Assembly: GCA_019693395.1 (NCBI GenBank)
Contig: JAAMXP010000508.1
Coordinates: 62,001-126,000 of the forward strand
From: Ettlia oleoabundans
Lineage: Eukaryota > Chlorophyta > Chlorophyceae > Chlamydomonadales
Direction: 5' to 3'
DNA length: 64,000 nucleotides
Positions 37,112 to 50,400 of this stretch are shown here, one piece after another. Every line of letters begins with the position of its first letter. Positions within the stretch are counted from its first letter, which is position 1. Both the position numbers and the translations under genes were made by a program. Below the pieces are notes generated by a model. That model was not told the DNA's origin. It saw only the letters and a list, made by a program, of their open reading frames with translations, and did not search any database.

Positions 37112-37282
37112 GCAGTGAAGCTGCCAGGGACTAATGCATGAAAGTACAGAACACAATACTTCTCAAAATTGCCCCGGAAATGAACTGCAAGGTCACCCAG
37201 CATTGCTTTCTACTTCCTCTGCCTCCATGCCAACTTGCCTGCCGCTAGTTCCAGTATGCCCCAACGACAGGGGATCATATTT

Positions 37283-38830
37283 TCAGCTGCTGCTGGCCTG
37301 AGTGCCTACCACCTGTACACCGACTGTGCGTGTTCGGGCACCATCAAGCTCAACCAGCATCACAGACTGCAAGGAGCGATGGATAGCGCCAGCATTGTTG
37401 GTAGAAGGAGCGCAACAACAGCACCAGTACCGGTAGCACTGAAGCGCGTAGAGGACTGACCAGCTGTGAAGAAAAGTGCACAAAACATAGGCAGCATTGG
37501 CAGCAAAGTGACGCATGCGCAACACAATGTGACATTTATTAGACAACCTTGGCTTGCAGCAGCATACGGTGCTATGCAGCAGCGTTGCCTCTTGGCTGTG
37601 TCCATCTGTCACCTGCCAGGTTCCCAGTGCAAGCTTGCCGCCCGTCACCGGGACCGTCTCAGAGTTGCCCAGCACCATTGAGAGCAGGTGCGAGTGTGCA
37701 TTCTCCGGCTCTTGTGCGGCCCTGCATTCAGCCACGAAAAACGATGCCAATTAGGGGAAAATATGTTGGTTTAGTGTGGAAAGTGGTGGTTGGTAGGTTG
37801 ATGTGGAGGGCCATCTGTGAGGTGTCGAGCCGAGCCTGAACTCCGCTGTGAGCGCCTTGTGCGTTTGGCATGCTGCCAGCATGTATCTGCCGCACTCACC
37901 AAGCCTCCCAGCCACCCGGCCAGTTTGGCGGAGCCTCTCGGTACTGCAGGTCGTTGTGCAGGTATGGCTCGCTGGGAGGCGCAAGCTTGTGCAAAAACTG
38001 CAGCGCATAGCAGCGGAGAGCAGACAGCAGCATGATAACTGGGAACAAGCAGAGAGTGTGGTATGATACACTGTGAGCCTCCAACCATGGAACTGTCCCT
38101 GCCGCACCAATACCAAGCATACCAAGCATGTGGTGTTGATGTATTGTGTCGATTTCTGACACTGCTGCACGATAACAACAGTACTTAAACTGCTGCAAAC
38201 GCGGCCACCATGTCAAGACAGGATGAGTCCCTGGTTTGCAAGCTGCGATGTACGAGCAATGCAGCAGAGCGACCTCAATGCCGCTTCACAAGGCAAGCTA
38301 AGGCTAACCTGTCGAATGTCATCCAGCAGCCGCGTTTCACACTCGTTTATCGTGACCGCAGTGGTGGTGTGGCGGCTGAGAATGTTGACAAAGCCCTCGG
38401 CGATTTGCAGCCGCTCCACCTCAGCCCGAATCTGTTGTAGGCAAGAGGGTTGAAATTGAACAGGACTCACTTCAGTCAGCTTATTCTATGGGAAAATGCA
38501 ACAACACAGAAATAAGTGCGAGAGAGGTAGGGCGCAAGGAGCTGGCGGCTTGGCGCGGAATGGTGGGCGCGCAGGCGAGCTGGTCCAGCCGCTCGGCATG
38601 TGGTCCTATGCTTCTAGCAACGATACCTGAGGTGTGATGTCGACAATGTGGATGCCTGGCTTAGTCTCCAACTTGATCTCGGTATATTGGAACAAGCTGG
38701 GCGCTGCCAAAACCTGCTGCGTGGCGGAGGCGCGGACAGTCACTCGCTTACGCGCATTCCCTTCCTTCAATTGTTTCCGAGGGACACGGATGGAGGTGGA
38801 AACATAACTGCAAGCAGACAAAGACTGCAT
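37283..38830 (-). CDS. YjbQ/UPF0047 family protein, probably plastid-targeted
   Basis: Member of the YjbQ/UPF0047 family, called secondary thiamine-phosphate synthase because bacterial members have weak activity of that kind; the true role is unsettled. Exons in transcript order: 38830-38627, 38431-38309, 37997-37900, 37721-37613, 37366-37283; 205 residues. Landmarks in order are [24 protein letters not shown] (the conserved His-Thr-Thr strand), [45 protein letters not shown] and [18 protein letters not shown]. The conserved histidines of these motifs are intact. The first 35-40 residues are basic and hydroxylated ([19 protein letters not shown]), which fits a plastid transit peptide. The gene is divergent from the SAP30BP-type gene. 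Confidence 0.9.
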
Positions 38831-39449
38831 TCTCGGGAGGGTTGCCACAAGTATCTGTCCTTCTGGGGCAGCAGCAGGTTTGATGTCGCTATTGATCAAC
38901 CGGGTATATTAGGGAATCGTCAAACAAGACGAGTAATGGCACTACATCTGGAGCAGGTCGGGCCATTTAGCGGTGCCAGCTCAGCCAACCAGCGTGTGAG
39001 CGGGTTACCATTTCATGTCTTCTGGGAGAGGTTCTCTGCTATTCATGCCTGCATGATACTTGCACACAGTTTGAAAGCCCAAATGAGGCCTCATGCACCA
39101 GTGTATGAGTTGACTGTTGCAGGTTTGGCGGCAAGCCTGCAGTCCGCCCGGCCTCTCCAGCCCGCCGTCAAGTGCGGGAAGAAGGCACAGCGGCAGCGCA
39201 AGACGGTTGAATCGCTTACCCACACCATGTTCCCTGAAAACGCTTGGCGCATTGGAGATGCTATGGGACCCCAGACTACTGTTCGCTGCACCGCTCCCGA
39301 GACGCGGTTCAGCGAGAGGAAAGCGGCGACCTAAAACCAGTTTGGTGGATGCTGGTTTTGCGTTCTGTTGTGATTGTAGAACCCATTTGCATGGTCATTC
39401 ATCTGTTCGGTGGCAAAAGAACGGCGAACTGACTGGCCGGTGAAAAAAG
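38831..39449. promoter_or_regulatory. Divergent promoter region, YjbQ-like / SAP30BP-like
   Basis: About 620 bp between divergent start codons. Long open frames cross it but lack family motifs. No specific element was recognised. Confidence 0.4.
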
Positions 39450-41264
39450 ATGGCCAGCGGCTTGGGCGGCCTGCTTGGCGCCTATGGTTCCGATGAGGAG
39501 GATGAGCAGGCGCAGGAGCAGCAGGGAGAGGGTGAGTAGCGGCAGATGATGGCTGCCTCTCACGTCCTGAGCCCTCTTCCTCCGCTATTGAGGTCCCTCT
39601 ACGTTGCCCGTGTGCTGCAGAAACGCAGCAAACGGGCCAGGTGACGCTGTTGCGCGAAGACTCGGGTGGCGGCCTGGACTTGTCACACCTTACCAGCGGC
39701 CCCGCCACACGGCAGGCAGAGGAGGAGACCGAGGGGGGCAAGGGTGCGACAGGTGACCAGCAGCAGCAGCGCCCGCGTTCAGCTGCATCGGATCAGCAAG
39801 GCGATGGCATTGCAGGCCCAGCCCTTATGGATGCAGATGGTCAGCTGCAGGCGGCGGGTGGCGGTGGTGAGCAGCCGCCTGCTGAGGCGGATCCACTGAG
39901 CATGCTGCCACCAGAAATGCGTGAGCCACCAGAGGGAGAGTGTGACCCTGCTGTGCAGGTACGCAAGACCTCTTGTTATTTATATATGTTTGACCCGTGT
40001 GTAGCCTGCCTGCCGGCTGCCTTGCTGCATGTTGCCTGTCAATTGGAGCCGGTCGTAGCCACCATTGAAACGCGAAATCGGGTATGCTGGGATTTCTGTT
40101 GCAGGCACGCGTGGCTAACTGGCTGCACCTGCAGCGCACCCGCGGCAAATACATCAACGAAGAGATTCGTAAGAGCAGGTAGGCAGCTAGGACTTTGTTG
40201 AAGGAGCGTTGGTTTGTCTGCCGCACTGTACGTTCCTCTGCCCAACTGCATGTGGCATGCACTCCCTGAATGCCTGCCACTGCCATTAATGTCCGCTCAT
40301 AATGAATTTGCTTCAAACTGCCTGGCAGGGGGTACCGCAACCCGGAGTTCTTTGCCAAGATGGTGGAGCACCTAGAGATCAAGCAGTATGGCACCAGCTT
40401 TGCGCCGGAGGTGAGCATAGGAAAGGCCCCAGGCAGCGTGGTGTACCGCAGCCAGCACAGGCCCAATACTACGGGTCACGTTATGGTTCTTACAATAGGC
40501 TTGCTACTGCTTAGACACATCCAACAACACGCATCTCATAACTGTAAGCACCTGCTACTGTGCCTTCCACAACCCCACCCTGTTATTGATCTCTGTGTAC
40601 CCTACTTCTGTTGTTAGGGTTGTGTTCGGCCTGCGCCAACTGCGCGGTGTGTTCCTCATTTCTTCTCAACACCTTTCTTGCTGCAGGTGTTTGATCCCTC
40701 GGCGCTGCCCCCTGAGGACTTTTTAGATGCGCTGCAGCGGGAGTGGGCGGCTGAGGAGGAGCGGCGAAAGGCGGCGCGTGCAGCAGGGCAGGGCCGCGTC
40801 GAGTTTCAAAAATCGGGTGGGTGCTTGTTTGCGGGGTTTGTGTGCCAAGATGCTGTCGCAAGGACTGCCTGCACCACACAGCTGCCAGTAGGTGGCAGGA
40901 GTTTGTTGGCAGCGGTTTGTCAGGCCTGCTGCAACATCAAGCAGAAGGGGTGTTTGACATTTGACGGCCATCGCTGTGTGTTGTTGCTGTCACCTGCATT
41001 GCAGCCTCGCAGCCCAGCCTGGTCCAGCAAGCTTTGAAACCAGGGCTGCAGCAACCCACACTTCAACCTACGCCGCCAGCCTACCCACCCCCACCTGGAT
41101 CCGTGGCGGCAGCAGCAGCACAGGCCAAAGCGGCAGCGGCAGCAGCAGCTGCACAACAGCAGCCCTCGCATGCAGGGCTGAGCGCGGCAGCAGCGGTGGC
41201 AGCGGCTCAGGCCAAGGCGGCACAGCTGGCAGCGCAGTTGCAACGAGACATGCAGCGACGCTAA
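39450..41264 (+). CDS. SAP30BP-like: SAP30BP/HCNGP-type transcriptional regulator
   Basis: HCNGP-like protein; the human member SAP30BP is a nuclear co-regulator and splicing-associated factor. Exons: 39450-39531, 39621-39958, 40105-40178, 40329-40410, 40687-40816, 41005-41264; 321 residues, phases consistent. The N terminus LLGAYGSDEEDE matches the family opening. A low-complexity Gln/Gly region follows. The HCNGP core spans about residues 140-240: VANWLHLQRTRGKYINEEI, GYRNPEFFAKMVEHLEI, YGTSFAPEVFDPSALPPEDF and the charged helix ending GRVEFQKS. The C terminus is Pro/Gln/Ala-rich with long Ala runs, unlike animal homologues. It lies in tandem about 200 bp upstream of the HRQ1 start. Confidence 0.9.
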
Positions 41265-41341
41265 TGATTTTCGTAGCTTCTCGTAGGTTGAGGTACATAT
41301 CACATTATCATCAAACTCATGTGTAAAGATGGCAACATGGC

Positions 41342-41346
41342 TGTAA
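41342..41346 (+). terminator. TGTAA poly(A) signal candidate, SAP30BP-like gene
   Basis: TGTAA about 80 bp past the stop; a second copy lies 20 bp earlier at 41322. Both precede the HRQ1 start. Confidence 0.45.
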
Positions 41347-41466
41347 CAGGGCATTGTACAAACCGTTCCGCCGCCACAGCGTGCTCGGCGCAGGGCTTGT
41401 TGGCTGCAGGCCATTGGAGGAACAGGGTGCTCCCTCCTGCGATGGCTAGCATGTGACAATAGCTTT

Positions 41467-44400
41467 ATGTCATTGACAGTGGCCGTGCGCCTGCTCAGCG
41501 GCGAAGAACTGCACTTGACATGCGAGCCCAGCGACACTGTTGCACAGCTCCGCCAGGCACTGAGCGCAGAACGGGATGTACTGCGGCGCTGCAAGCTGAA
41601 CCTTCGGGTACGGGTTAGGCGACGTCTGGCCATTGCCGCTCCTGTCACGCCGTTGGCCGTTGCTGTTGAGCCCTGGCCATCAGTAGTGCCCTAATGATCA
41701 CCACAGCCTACCAGCTCGCGTGATTCTGCAGGGTCTGTTCTTAGAGGACGATGATCGTCCCATTGGCGATCTGTCGCTGCGGGCTGGGGAGTTCCTGGTG
41801 CGAAGGCGGGGTCGCAGCAACACACATATCTTACGGCTTGTGTGGCATTATTAAGCAACAGCTGACATTGGTTGCACAAACATCCGGGGAGGGTTGCTGT
41901 CACTCTCAAGTGCCAACCGTCTGCAGGTTGCGTTTGAGACTCGTAAGAAAAAGAAGCAAAGGGTGGCAGGTCTGCCAGCGAGCGGCACACCTTCAGGCAC
42001 AGCGTCACAGCAGGCTCAGCAGGCGCATGTAGGCCAGCTACAGCCGGTGGCATGTAGCAGCCAGCAAGGTGACAGGCAGCAGCAGCAGCAGCAACAGCAG
42101 CAACACGAACTCCAGCACCGACAGCCTCCAAGCGACTCGACATGCCACACACCCACGGGCAGCCCGCGGCAGCAGTGGGCTCTCCATGGTGACGGTGGTC
42201 GACGGCGTGCTGCCTTGCCAGGAGCCCTTGCCACTGGTGTAGCAGCAACAGGAGAACCTAGTGAGCAGCTGGCGCTGATTGCATCCCCCGGGAAGCTTGA
42301 CACGTTGCTGCCGGGGTATCTGTCCCGCCCCAACCCCTCGCCTATCAAGGCCAGGCTTCTGCGTGCCCCATCTCATGTCAGCGGGGCCCCCCAGCTTGAC
42401 CCCACAGGAGCATCAACCAAAGGGGAAGGAGCAGAGGTAGATTCAGTGGCAGGAGGTGCGAGCGTGGCAAGCGCAGCGTCAGGACAGCAGCCCGGATCAC
42501 AGCCAGCAGCCAAGCGGGCACGCTCGCTTTTGAACCTGGCAGTGGAGCGGTTTGGCAGCAATGCTGCACCCAACATCCACTCCAACAGCATCAGAGAACC
42601 AGATTTTGAGCCTGCGCTTGCACAGGCAGAGCAGCATGCACCTGGTGGGCCATTGGCGGCACTTCACAAACACAGGGCTGGGTTGAAAGCGGGGTCACCG
42701 GCAGGAACAATGCAGCATCTCTTGGCAGGTCTGAAGGCCGAGCTGCAGCAGGCGGCTGAGCTGGTGCTGACTCAGCAGCCACATCAGCAGGAAGATGGCA
42801 GCGCACTCCATACTTCACCAGCTGCCAACGGTTCTGGAGATGCGGCGGTGTCAACTGCGCAGGCAACGGCACAGCCACCGCCGCCACGGCGTCGCACGGT
42901 CACTCGAGGCGTGGGCAGCAAGCGCAAGCAGCCCGCTCCACCTTCTGCTGCACCTCAGCAGCAGTCTGCTACCGCAGGGGAGCCCCAAGGGGCAGAGTCA
43001 AACCGCAGTCACCCTGGCACCTCTTTTCCAGCAGCTGCTGCAGCTGACATTGCACCCAGCAGAGAGGCAGTAGCCATGCAGGGGCTGCTGCAGGTTTCGG
43101 AAGCGGAGCTTGATGTGGCTGCTGCTGCGCTGCCCCTGCCGCCCCTGGCCCAGCGCCTGGAGGCGGCCTTTGTGGTCCTGGCCCAGGTGCACGCCTTCCT
43201 CAACCGCCAACACATACAGGTGGGTTGCTGGGTGGGAACCAGGAGCCTAGGTCTCCCTCACATGTTCCCTTCCTTTTCAGATGGCCGATGCAATGCGTTG
43301 GACCAGTTGGGGGCAGTTGTGCAGCTTCCCTTTCGGCGCGACTTCGTTAACTGGGGCTGTGCCTTGTTTGCCTGCAACAGGCCTCATGTCCGTCCCACGT
43401 ACCTTTCTTAGCTGCCTAGCTGCTGATTCGATGCATGCAGGCCACCTGGGGGCATGTGCAGCAGGCGGCGGAGGGCATGCGCCTGCTGCGACAGCCCCTC
43501 AACCTGGCAGACTGCCGCCTCATGGCCGCATTGTGCCCCGAGATTGTTGCCTTACAGCAGCACCACAGGTGGGTGGATGTGTAAGCGGGTGGGATGTGTG
43601 TATGCATGAATGGGCGGTTGAGTGGCTCTTATTGTTACCCCAACCCTGGCCGGCTGGTTGATGTATGTAATTGCATAACTGCTAGGACACCGCCACTGGC
43701 TGTCCTTTTGCCATGGTTTGGCTTGCTGCATAGTGAGCTGGCTGCCTCGCTGCATTTTATCGCCCTCTTGTTATCGCCGCTCACCCTGCATGACGAAACT
43801 CCACCCCACTCACCCCCCTGCAACCCACGTGCACCTGCACATGCAGGATCGAGCCCCGGACGGGTGGCGACACCTGGCGGCTTGCGGTATCGTCTCCGCG
43901 AAAAGCCCACGCGGCAGTGGCTGCTGCGGCTGCTGCCGAGGCGCAGGCCGCAGATGAGGGAGAGGGGCAGCCACTTCCCAACCCCATGCACCTCCGCACG
44001 GATGGTGCAGGCACGGTGCTAGCAGGCGGGTCGGTTGCCGCCAGAGGGGCTCCAAGATCACCCGCGGATGGCGGCACTGGGCCACCAGGTGGTGGTGGTG
44101 GGGAGGATGACACACTCGTCATTGATGTCGCTGACCCGGGCAGGTACGGGGATGTGGTTGTTGAAATGTGTTCAGTTGGGATGCGAGGCTGCTGTTTTGA
44201 CGTGTTTGTGGTGTGTACTGCGTGAATTGTGCATGCCGCCCCTGCATGTGCCCCGGCTTGCTTGTTTGCTTGCATGAGGCAGCTGCAGGACCAGGGCAGG
44301 CCCCTGTGACGTGTTGCAACATGTCCGACAGCTGAGACCAAGCATTTTGGCTGTTCCGATTGCAGGGGCTTCTTGGTCCGCCCCATTGACCCGGCATTCC

Positions 44401-47400
44401 TGCGCCACCTGCGCCGCCAGATGCTCGGTGTCGGCCAGGGCAGCAGTGGTGCATCAAGCAGCTTACCTCGCGTTGCAGCGAGCGCCCGTCCTCGGTCCGT
44501 CACAGCAACTGGGGCAGGTGCGGCGGCTGGCGATGAAGAGGGGGAGGTGGATGTGGAGATGGAAGCAAGCGGTGGCAGCGATGTGGAACAAGATTGTAAG
44601 GCTGACGGCAGAGAATTCAGCGGGAAAGGAGGCAGAGGGGGCGAAGGAGGCGAAGGAACTGGCTGCAGTATTCTGCAGGCAGCGCAACAGGGTCCCCCCC
44701 CTCCAGCCAGCAGGCGGGTTGTGTTCCGTGTGAACAAGCTGGCGAGGCAGCGGTGGTGCTTCCGCAGGGCGATGGTGCGGGCGCTGCTGCTAGTGCAGCA
44801 GGACCAAGAGGGGCAGCAGAGGGCCCAGCGTGGGAAGCAACATATGCAGCGGCAGCAGGAGGGGCAGCAGGAGGAGCAGGTTGAAGGGGCGCTGGGTGAG
44901 GCTGCTGTGGCGCCATCAGAACAGCTGTTGCCATCTCAACACTTGTCACCCGAGCAGCAGCAGCAGGGAGTACAGCGGCGTGACCACTTGGGACAAAGGC
45001 GTCTGTCCCGTGGTGCTGGCGCCAGCAGGGCGGCCGCTGGCAGCCCGCCACAGAAGACTGCACTGCTTGAGTGGCGCGCAGGCTTTGACCCTGCTGCCGT
45101 GACTGCTGCCCAGCTAGCTGCCGCTGGCGAGCGGCTGTCGGCGCCTGCCAGAGCCGCGGCTGCAGCAGCAGAGCAAGAAGCCCAAGCGGTAGATGCTCTG
45201 GCAGCTGCCAGGCGAAGCAGGAGGACTAAGCCGTTGGCAACGAGGGGCACAAGGGCAGAAACAACGGTGGGAGGTGTTGCTAGCGCTGCAGCAGCCGAAG
45301 CAGCCGCCCCTCCAGCTGTGTACAAGGCTGCAGCCAAGCCCCCGCAGCTTTTGAAGCAGCATGCACCCTGCACAGACACCACAGAGGTTTGTTCTCACGA
45401 CCCATACCTTGTGTTACGGTTGTGTGCTGGTTGCAGCTTTCGGCGCCTGGTGTGCATATTTGTTGGTTGCTGTCATTGCCTGATGCGTTTGGTGTCTTCT
45501 AAATGAAATTCAGATAGTTTATTGCATGTCCTCACTTGTCAAAGGCCTGTGCTGATTTGAGTGTGTAGCTCCAGCACCCATATGCAACTCTTCCAACCCC
45601 TGCAGATGGGCGCAGTCCAGTTCTTGGCTCACCTGCGCCGCCTGCCTTGGTACCAGGGCCAGGCGGTACATATAGAGCAATTGGCGTCACGACAGGCACA
45701 GCATGCAGCCCCAATCACACCGCTGGCGCCGGCGGTGGCAGCTGCCCTGCAGCTGAGGGGCGTGCGCCAGCTGTTCACGCACCAGGCGGCGGCGGTGGAT
45801 CACCTGCTCCAGGCAAGTGATGGCGCACAGACGCTCATGCTGTGTGTAAACCCACGCTGCTGTTGACGCAACACAGTGTGCAGTTCCTCTATGTTCGGCA
45901 CCTGTGCTTGGTGTTTTGTCATAGTCTTGTCATATGTACATTCACATACACACGCTTACACTCGCCACCTCCCGCCGGTTGATGTGAAGTTGCAGGGCAA
46001 GCACACGGTGGTAGCCACCAGCACCGCCAGCGGCAAATCCCTGTGCTACACCATACCCATACTGCAGGCACTGGCACAGGCAAGGCACAGGGCTCACATC
46101 AGTATGTTGCAATGCCTGCTGTGCCTGAACTGCCGTGCCCAAACCAATGCAGATGGCGTCATCATGCAGGGCATCTGCTTCTGCCCAACCTGCCTGTGCC
46201 AGTTGGTGCCAGTTGGTGCCCTCTGTGTTGTATCTCTCTGCCTGCATGAACTCCCGTGTGCACCTAGCTGCCTGCTAAGAAGACTCTACTGTGGTCTCAT
46301 GCTACTCTTCTCCAATCCCTTTGTTATGCCGCACTCAACAGCACTTCACTCCGCTGCACCAATGACACCCCCACCCCACCCCTTACCCCACCCACCCCGC
46401 TCCTGCAGGACAGGGCCGCTTGTGCGCTGCTCATGTTCCCCACCAAGGCTCTGGCACAGGACCAGCTCCGTGCCCTGCGAGAGTTGTGTGCCGCAGCCTT
46501 TGGGTCAGCAGGGGAGGGGGCGGTGCCTGGGGTGGAGGTGTATGACGGGGACACACCTATGGGGGACCGGTGAGTGTGAGAGTGCTGAAGCTGAGGGTAC
46601 TGGTACGGGTGTGCCAGATGGCCTGCGGCAAGGGCGTTTGGCAGTAGCATAGGTGCATCGTTGGGGGTCGCATAATCCGAAGTAGATCGCACTTCACTGC
46701 GGACGATTATGTTGTTTGGGGCTATGATGTATGTTGCTTGACGCTGTTGATGACAGGTTTGGGTGCTGAGTTGCTGTACATAGTGGCTCAATAGTGTTTA
46801 TAGTGGGGTGTTCTGGGGCAAAGTCTTGGTCCAAGGTTGGACGGCTGTACAACAGTCCTGCAACACCGACCACGGCATGCCGCACTGCCAGCTATTTGCC
46901 TCCCTTTAGCTTTAAGCGTGACTTGATTGGCTGCAAAGGTCGTGGACGGCACCTGGCTGCCCACCACTGTTTGCGCTTTCTAAACGATCAACTTCACGTT
47001 GCCCGCTGCTTTGGCTGCAGGGGTGGTGTGCGTGATAGTGTGCAGCTGCTCATCACCAACCCCGACATGCTGCACATGTCTGTTCTGCCGGTGCACCAAC
47101 AGTTTGGGTGAGCAACTGCCAGGGTGCCTGCACTCTGATCAAGCCAGCAGGCCTCCTGCAAATTTGGCCTACAGTAAAGCGCTTCAGTGCATTTGGCTGC
47201 GTGTGTCCAGCCCTTAATCACGTCCAAGCTTTTCGTACGCAACTTCAGACTGATCAGCTGGAAGGAATCTCCCTGCTTCTTTGCTTTGTGCGGCCAGTGC
47301 GAACAGGAGTTCCCATCAACTCCTGGCACCAGTTGTAGCACCATGCATGCTGCCAAATGCTTAACTTTTCGCTGGTGCCTTGGTTGCAGGCGGGTGCTAA

Positions 47401-50400
47401 GCAACCTCAAGTACGTGGTGGTGGACGAGGGGCACGCCTACAAGGTGTGTTGCGACTGACGATTTCCCGCTGGTTAGGGCCTCCTGGGTCTCAAACGTGC
47501 TGCTTGTTGGCAGTCTCCGTCTCAAATGTATGTCAATTTGGGGGATGATGTGTTGACAGACACTTTGAATGTTTTTTCACATTGTCATGGAAGGCTGTGT
47601 GTCACCCTCTGTCCCGGTGCATTCTGCTGTGCAGGGCGTGTTTGGCTGTCATGCGGCGCTGGTGCTGCGACGCCTACGGCGGCTGTGCGACCGTGTCTAC
47701 AACTCTCAGGTGAGCTTGCCTGCCATGGTGCTTGCTGCAACCTGCTGGCGGTGTGCATCTTGATTGAGGAAGTGCAGGCTTGCATGGTGCATTGCGCAAG
47801 GTTGATGATCCAATGCTGTCTGAGGTGGCACAGCTAGCCACGTAATGACTGCAGGCTAGCAAATGTCTTAATCAGTCAAACCCACGCATGACAAGTTTCG
47901 TTGACCTTCCAAGCCTCACCCCGAACGCCCACTCAACTGTGGTCTGCTTTGTGCAGCCCACCTTTGCTGTCACTACTGCCACCCTAGCCAACCCACGAGA
48001 GCATGCGCGAGAGCTGCTGGGGGTGCCAGATGTGGAGGGTGGGCGGGATGGGCAGGATGGACGTTTCTGCCTGCTGCAGCTCGGCCTGCTGGGCTGGCTG
48101 TTGCTGGTTCTGGGCCACGTTTAGCCTTCTGTGACCTATACCCTGTTTTGGGCCCCTCGTATGCTGGGTGCCCACATGTATGCCTCTCACTCGGCTCCCT
48201 TCGACCCCAGGTTCCACACCGCCAACATCAACGCAATGAAATTCGTGTTCATGTTGCGTGTGCAGTTGTGAGTGAGGATGGCAGCCCTCATGGCCCGCGT
48301 ACCTTTGTGATGTGGAATCCGCCTCTGCGTCAGGCAAGCCGCAGGGGCAGGCCAGGGCAGCGTCTTGTGTTGTGCACCTCTGCCCCGCTCTGCCTTTGCT
48401 TTGGTTTAGCCTGGGGCCAACTTGGGCTGTTCCTGCACCGATGATGTTCTGCAGAGCCAGCACTAGCTGATTGTCCTTGCTGTATGTACAGCTTGTATTT
48501 TTGAGAAAACTGCACATTCGTTTGATATCGTTTGATATCCTTTTGGAACAACCACTTGGACAGCTTCCTTGTGCCACCGCAGTTTGGGTCCCAGTCGCAC
48601 ACAGAGGCACGGGCACGCAGCAGGCGGCAGCAGCAGCAGGCGCAGCAGCGGCGGCAGCGGCAGGAGGCAAACCAGGACCGGGGCACCGGTGGGTGGCCTT
48701 CACATCTGTGCAGCCGCTGGGCTAAGCGCTCTTCCTATAGTTTTCATGGCAGTCTCTCTGATGGAAGGTTTGTGGCATGGCTCCCTATTGGCTACTAGTT
48801 GCTTCCAACAGAGTTCCCACTTGTGCTGCGGACCGCAGGGGTGCTTGAGTTTGGCAGCCGGGCGGGATCGGGATCGCAACAACCAGGCGTGCTCCATGTG
48901 TCGGCTGCCAAGCTGGCCAAACGGCTTCAGCTGCAGGTTGCTGCCAATGGGAGGGTCCCGGCTGACCTGGCACAACACCAGGAGCAGAAGCTGCAACATG
49001 GGCAGCAGCAGGGGCGGCAGCCGGTCGCTGGCTCACATCAGCAGCACGGCGAGTTGCAGCAGCCTTTGCAGGCGCTTCTATGGACGCAGCAGCAACACAA
49101 GCAGCAGCAGCAGGAGCAGCAGCAAGGTGCGCAGGTAGCACAGGTGCCACTGGCTGCGCAAGCGCAACTTAGCAGGGAGGTAGCCGAGGCAAAAGCCGCT
49201 CTAGCAGCGGTGGGTGGCAGCAGCAGCAGGGCACCATCAGCGCCAGGGCAGCAAGCAAGCGGTGTGCCTGCGGGGCCAGTGCGGCCCCTCATTAGGCGGC
49301 AGGCGCTTGGTGCCAAGGCAGCTTTGGCCAAGATGTCGGCAGTCGCAAGGCGTCAGGGAGTTGGTGACAAGGCAAGGGTGAGGCATGCAGGGGTTTCTGC
49401 TGGTGGCGAAGATGATGGTGATGCCAACTACAGCTCCCGGCTGCCTGCCAGTAAGGACTGGAAGGCTTCTGTTGGCAAAGGCTCTGCCATCCCTTGCCGA
49501 GTAGCAAAACCACCATCAGCGCTGGGAACCTCGGAAGGCACGGATCAGAACCCCTTGGATAGCGGTGGGGTTGTTAGGAGCAGCAGCGGCGGCATCAGCG
49601 GCAGTGAGAGGCGTGGTGAAAATGGCGGCAATTGCTCTTGCGACGCAGAGGGAGGGGATGGAGGGGCTGGTGGGGAGGATGATGGTGAGGAGGCCGATGA
49701 GCGGCGCAGCAGCCCGATAGTGGAGCTGTCGCTGCTGCTGGCAGAGTGCGTGCAGCACGGGCTGAGGACCATCGCCTTTTGCAACACAAGGTGGGGGTAG
49801 AAGCCCTGTAACCCGTCTGAAGTGATAGTGCAGACCCTTCCAGAAACTCACACCGCCAGGTGCACAAGTGCTGCTACTCAAATGAATGGACAATACTGCC
49901 GTGCGTGTGCCACCTCACAGCCCTACAGTTGCATACACTGATTGGTTAATAGTGTGGCTCCGCGTGTTCTTGCAGGAAGCTATGTGAGCTGGTAACCGCA
50001 TATGTACGGGAGATACTTAAGTGTACCGCCCCGCACCTCACTGGCAGCATCGCTGTGTACAGAGCGGGGTACAGGTATGCAGCCGCAGGGCGCTTCCCTG
50101 CACTGTTGTGGTACAACATGTTTCTAATGAGCTGGAAAATATTGGTTTGAATACCTCAATTGGTTGTCTGCAAGGGGTCAACAGGCAGACTAGTCCGCAG
50201 GTGCAGTGCACCTGTTGCTAGGTCAGTGATGTTGTCGTAGACTGTTGCGCACATTGTCACCGCACCCACGTACTGATGGGTTGCTGCTCTGGCCCTGCGC
50301 CTGCCACCTTGTCAACACTACAAATAGCCCGGCGGAGCGGCGGGAGATTGAGCGGGCTCTGTTCCAGGGCAACCTGCGAGCAGGTACGAAAAAGTGGCTT

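Larger units (their letters stand above)
36175..37282. other. Convergent 3' flanks, PSY and YjbQ-like gene
   Basis: About 1.1 kb between two convergent stops. It contains TGTAA on the plus strand at 36516 and on the minus strand at 37107, consistent with two 3' UTRs. I found no gene, tRNA or repeat in it. Confidence 0.5.

Noticed and set aside
38648..39334. 228-codon open frame on the plus strand
   Set aside because: It runs antisense through the first exon of the YjbQ-like gene, has no motif and no splice logic.
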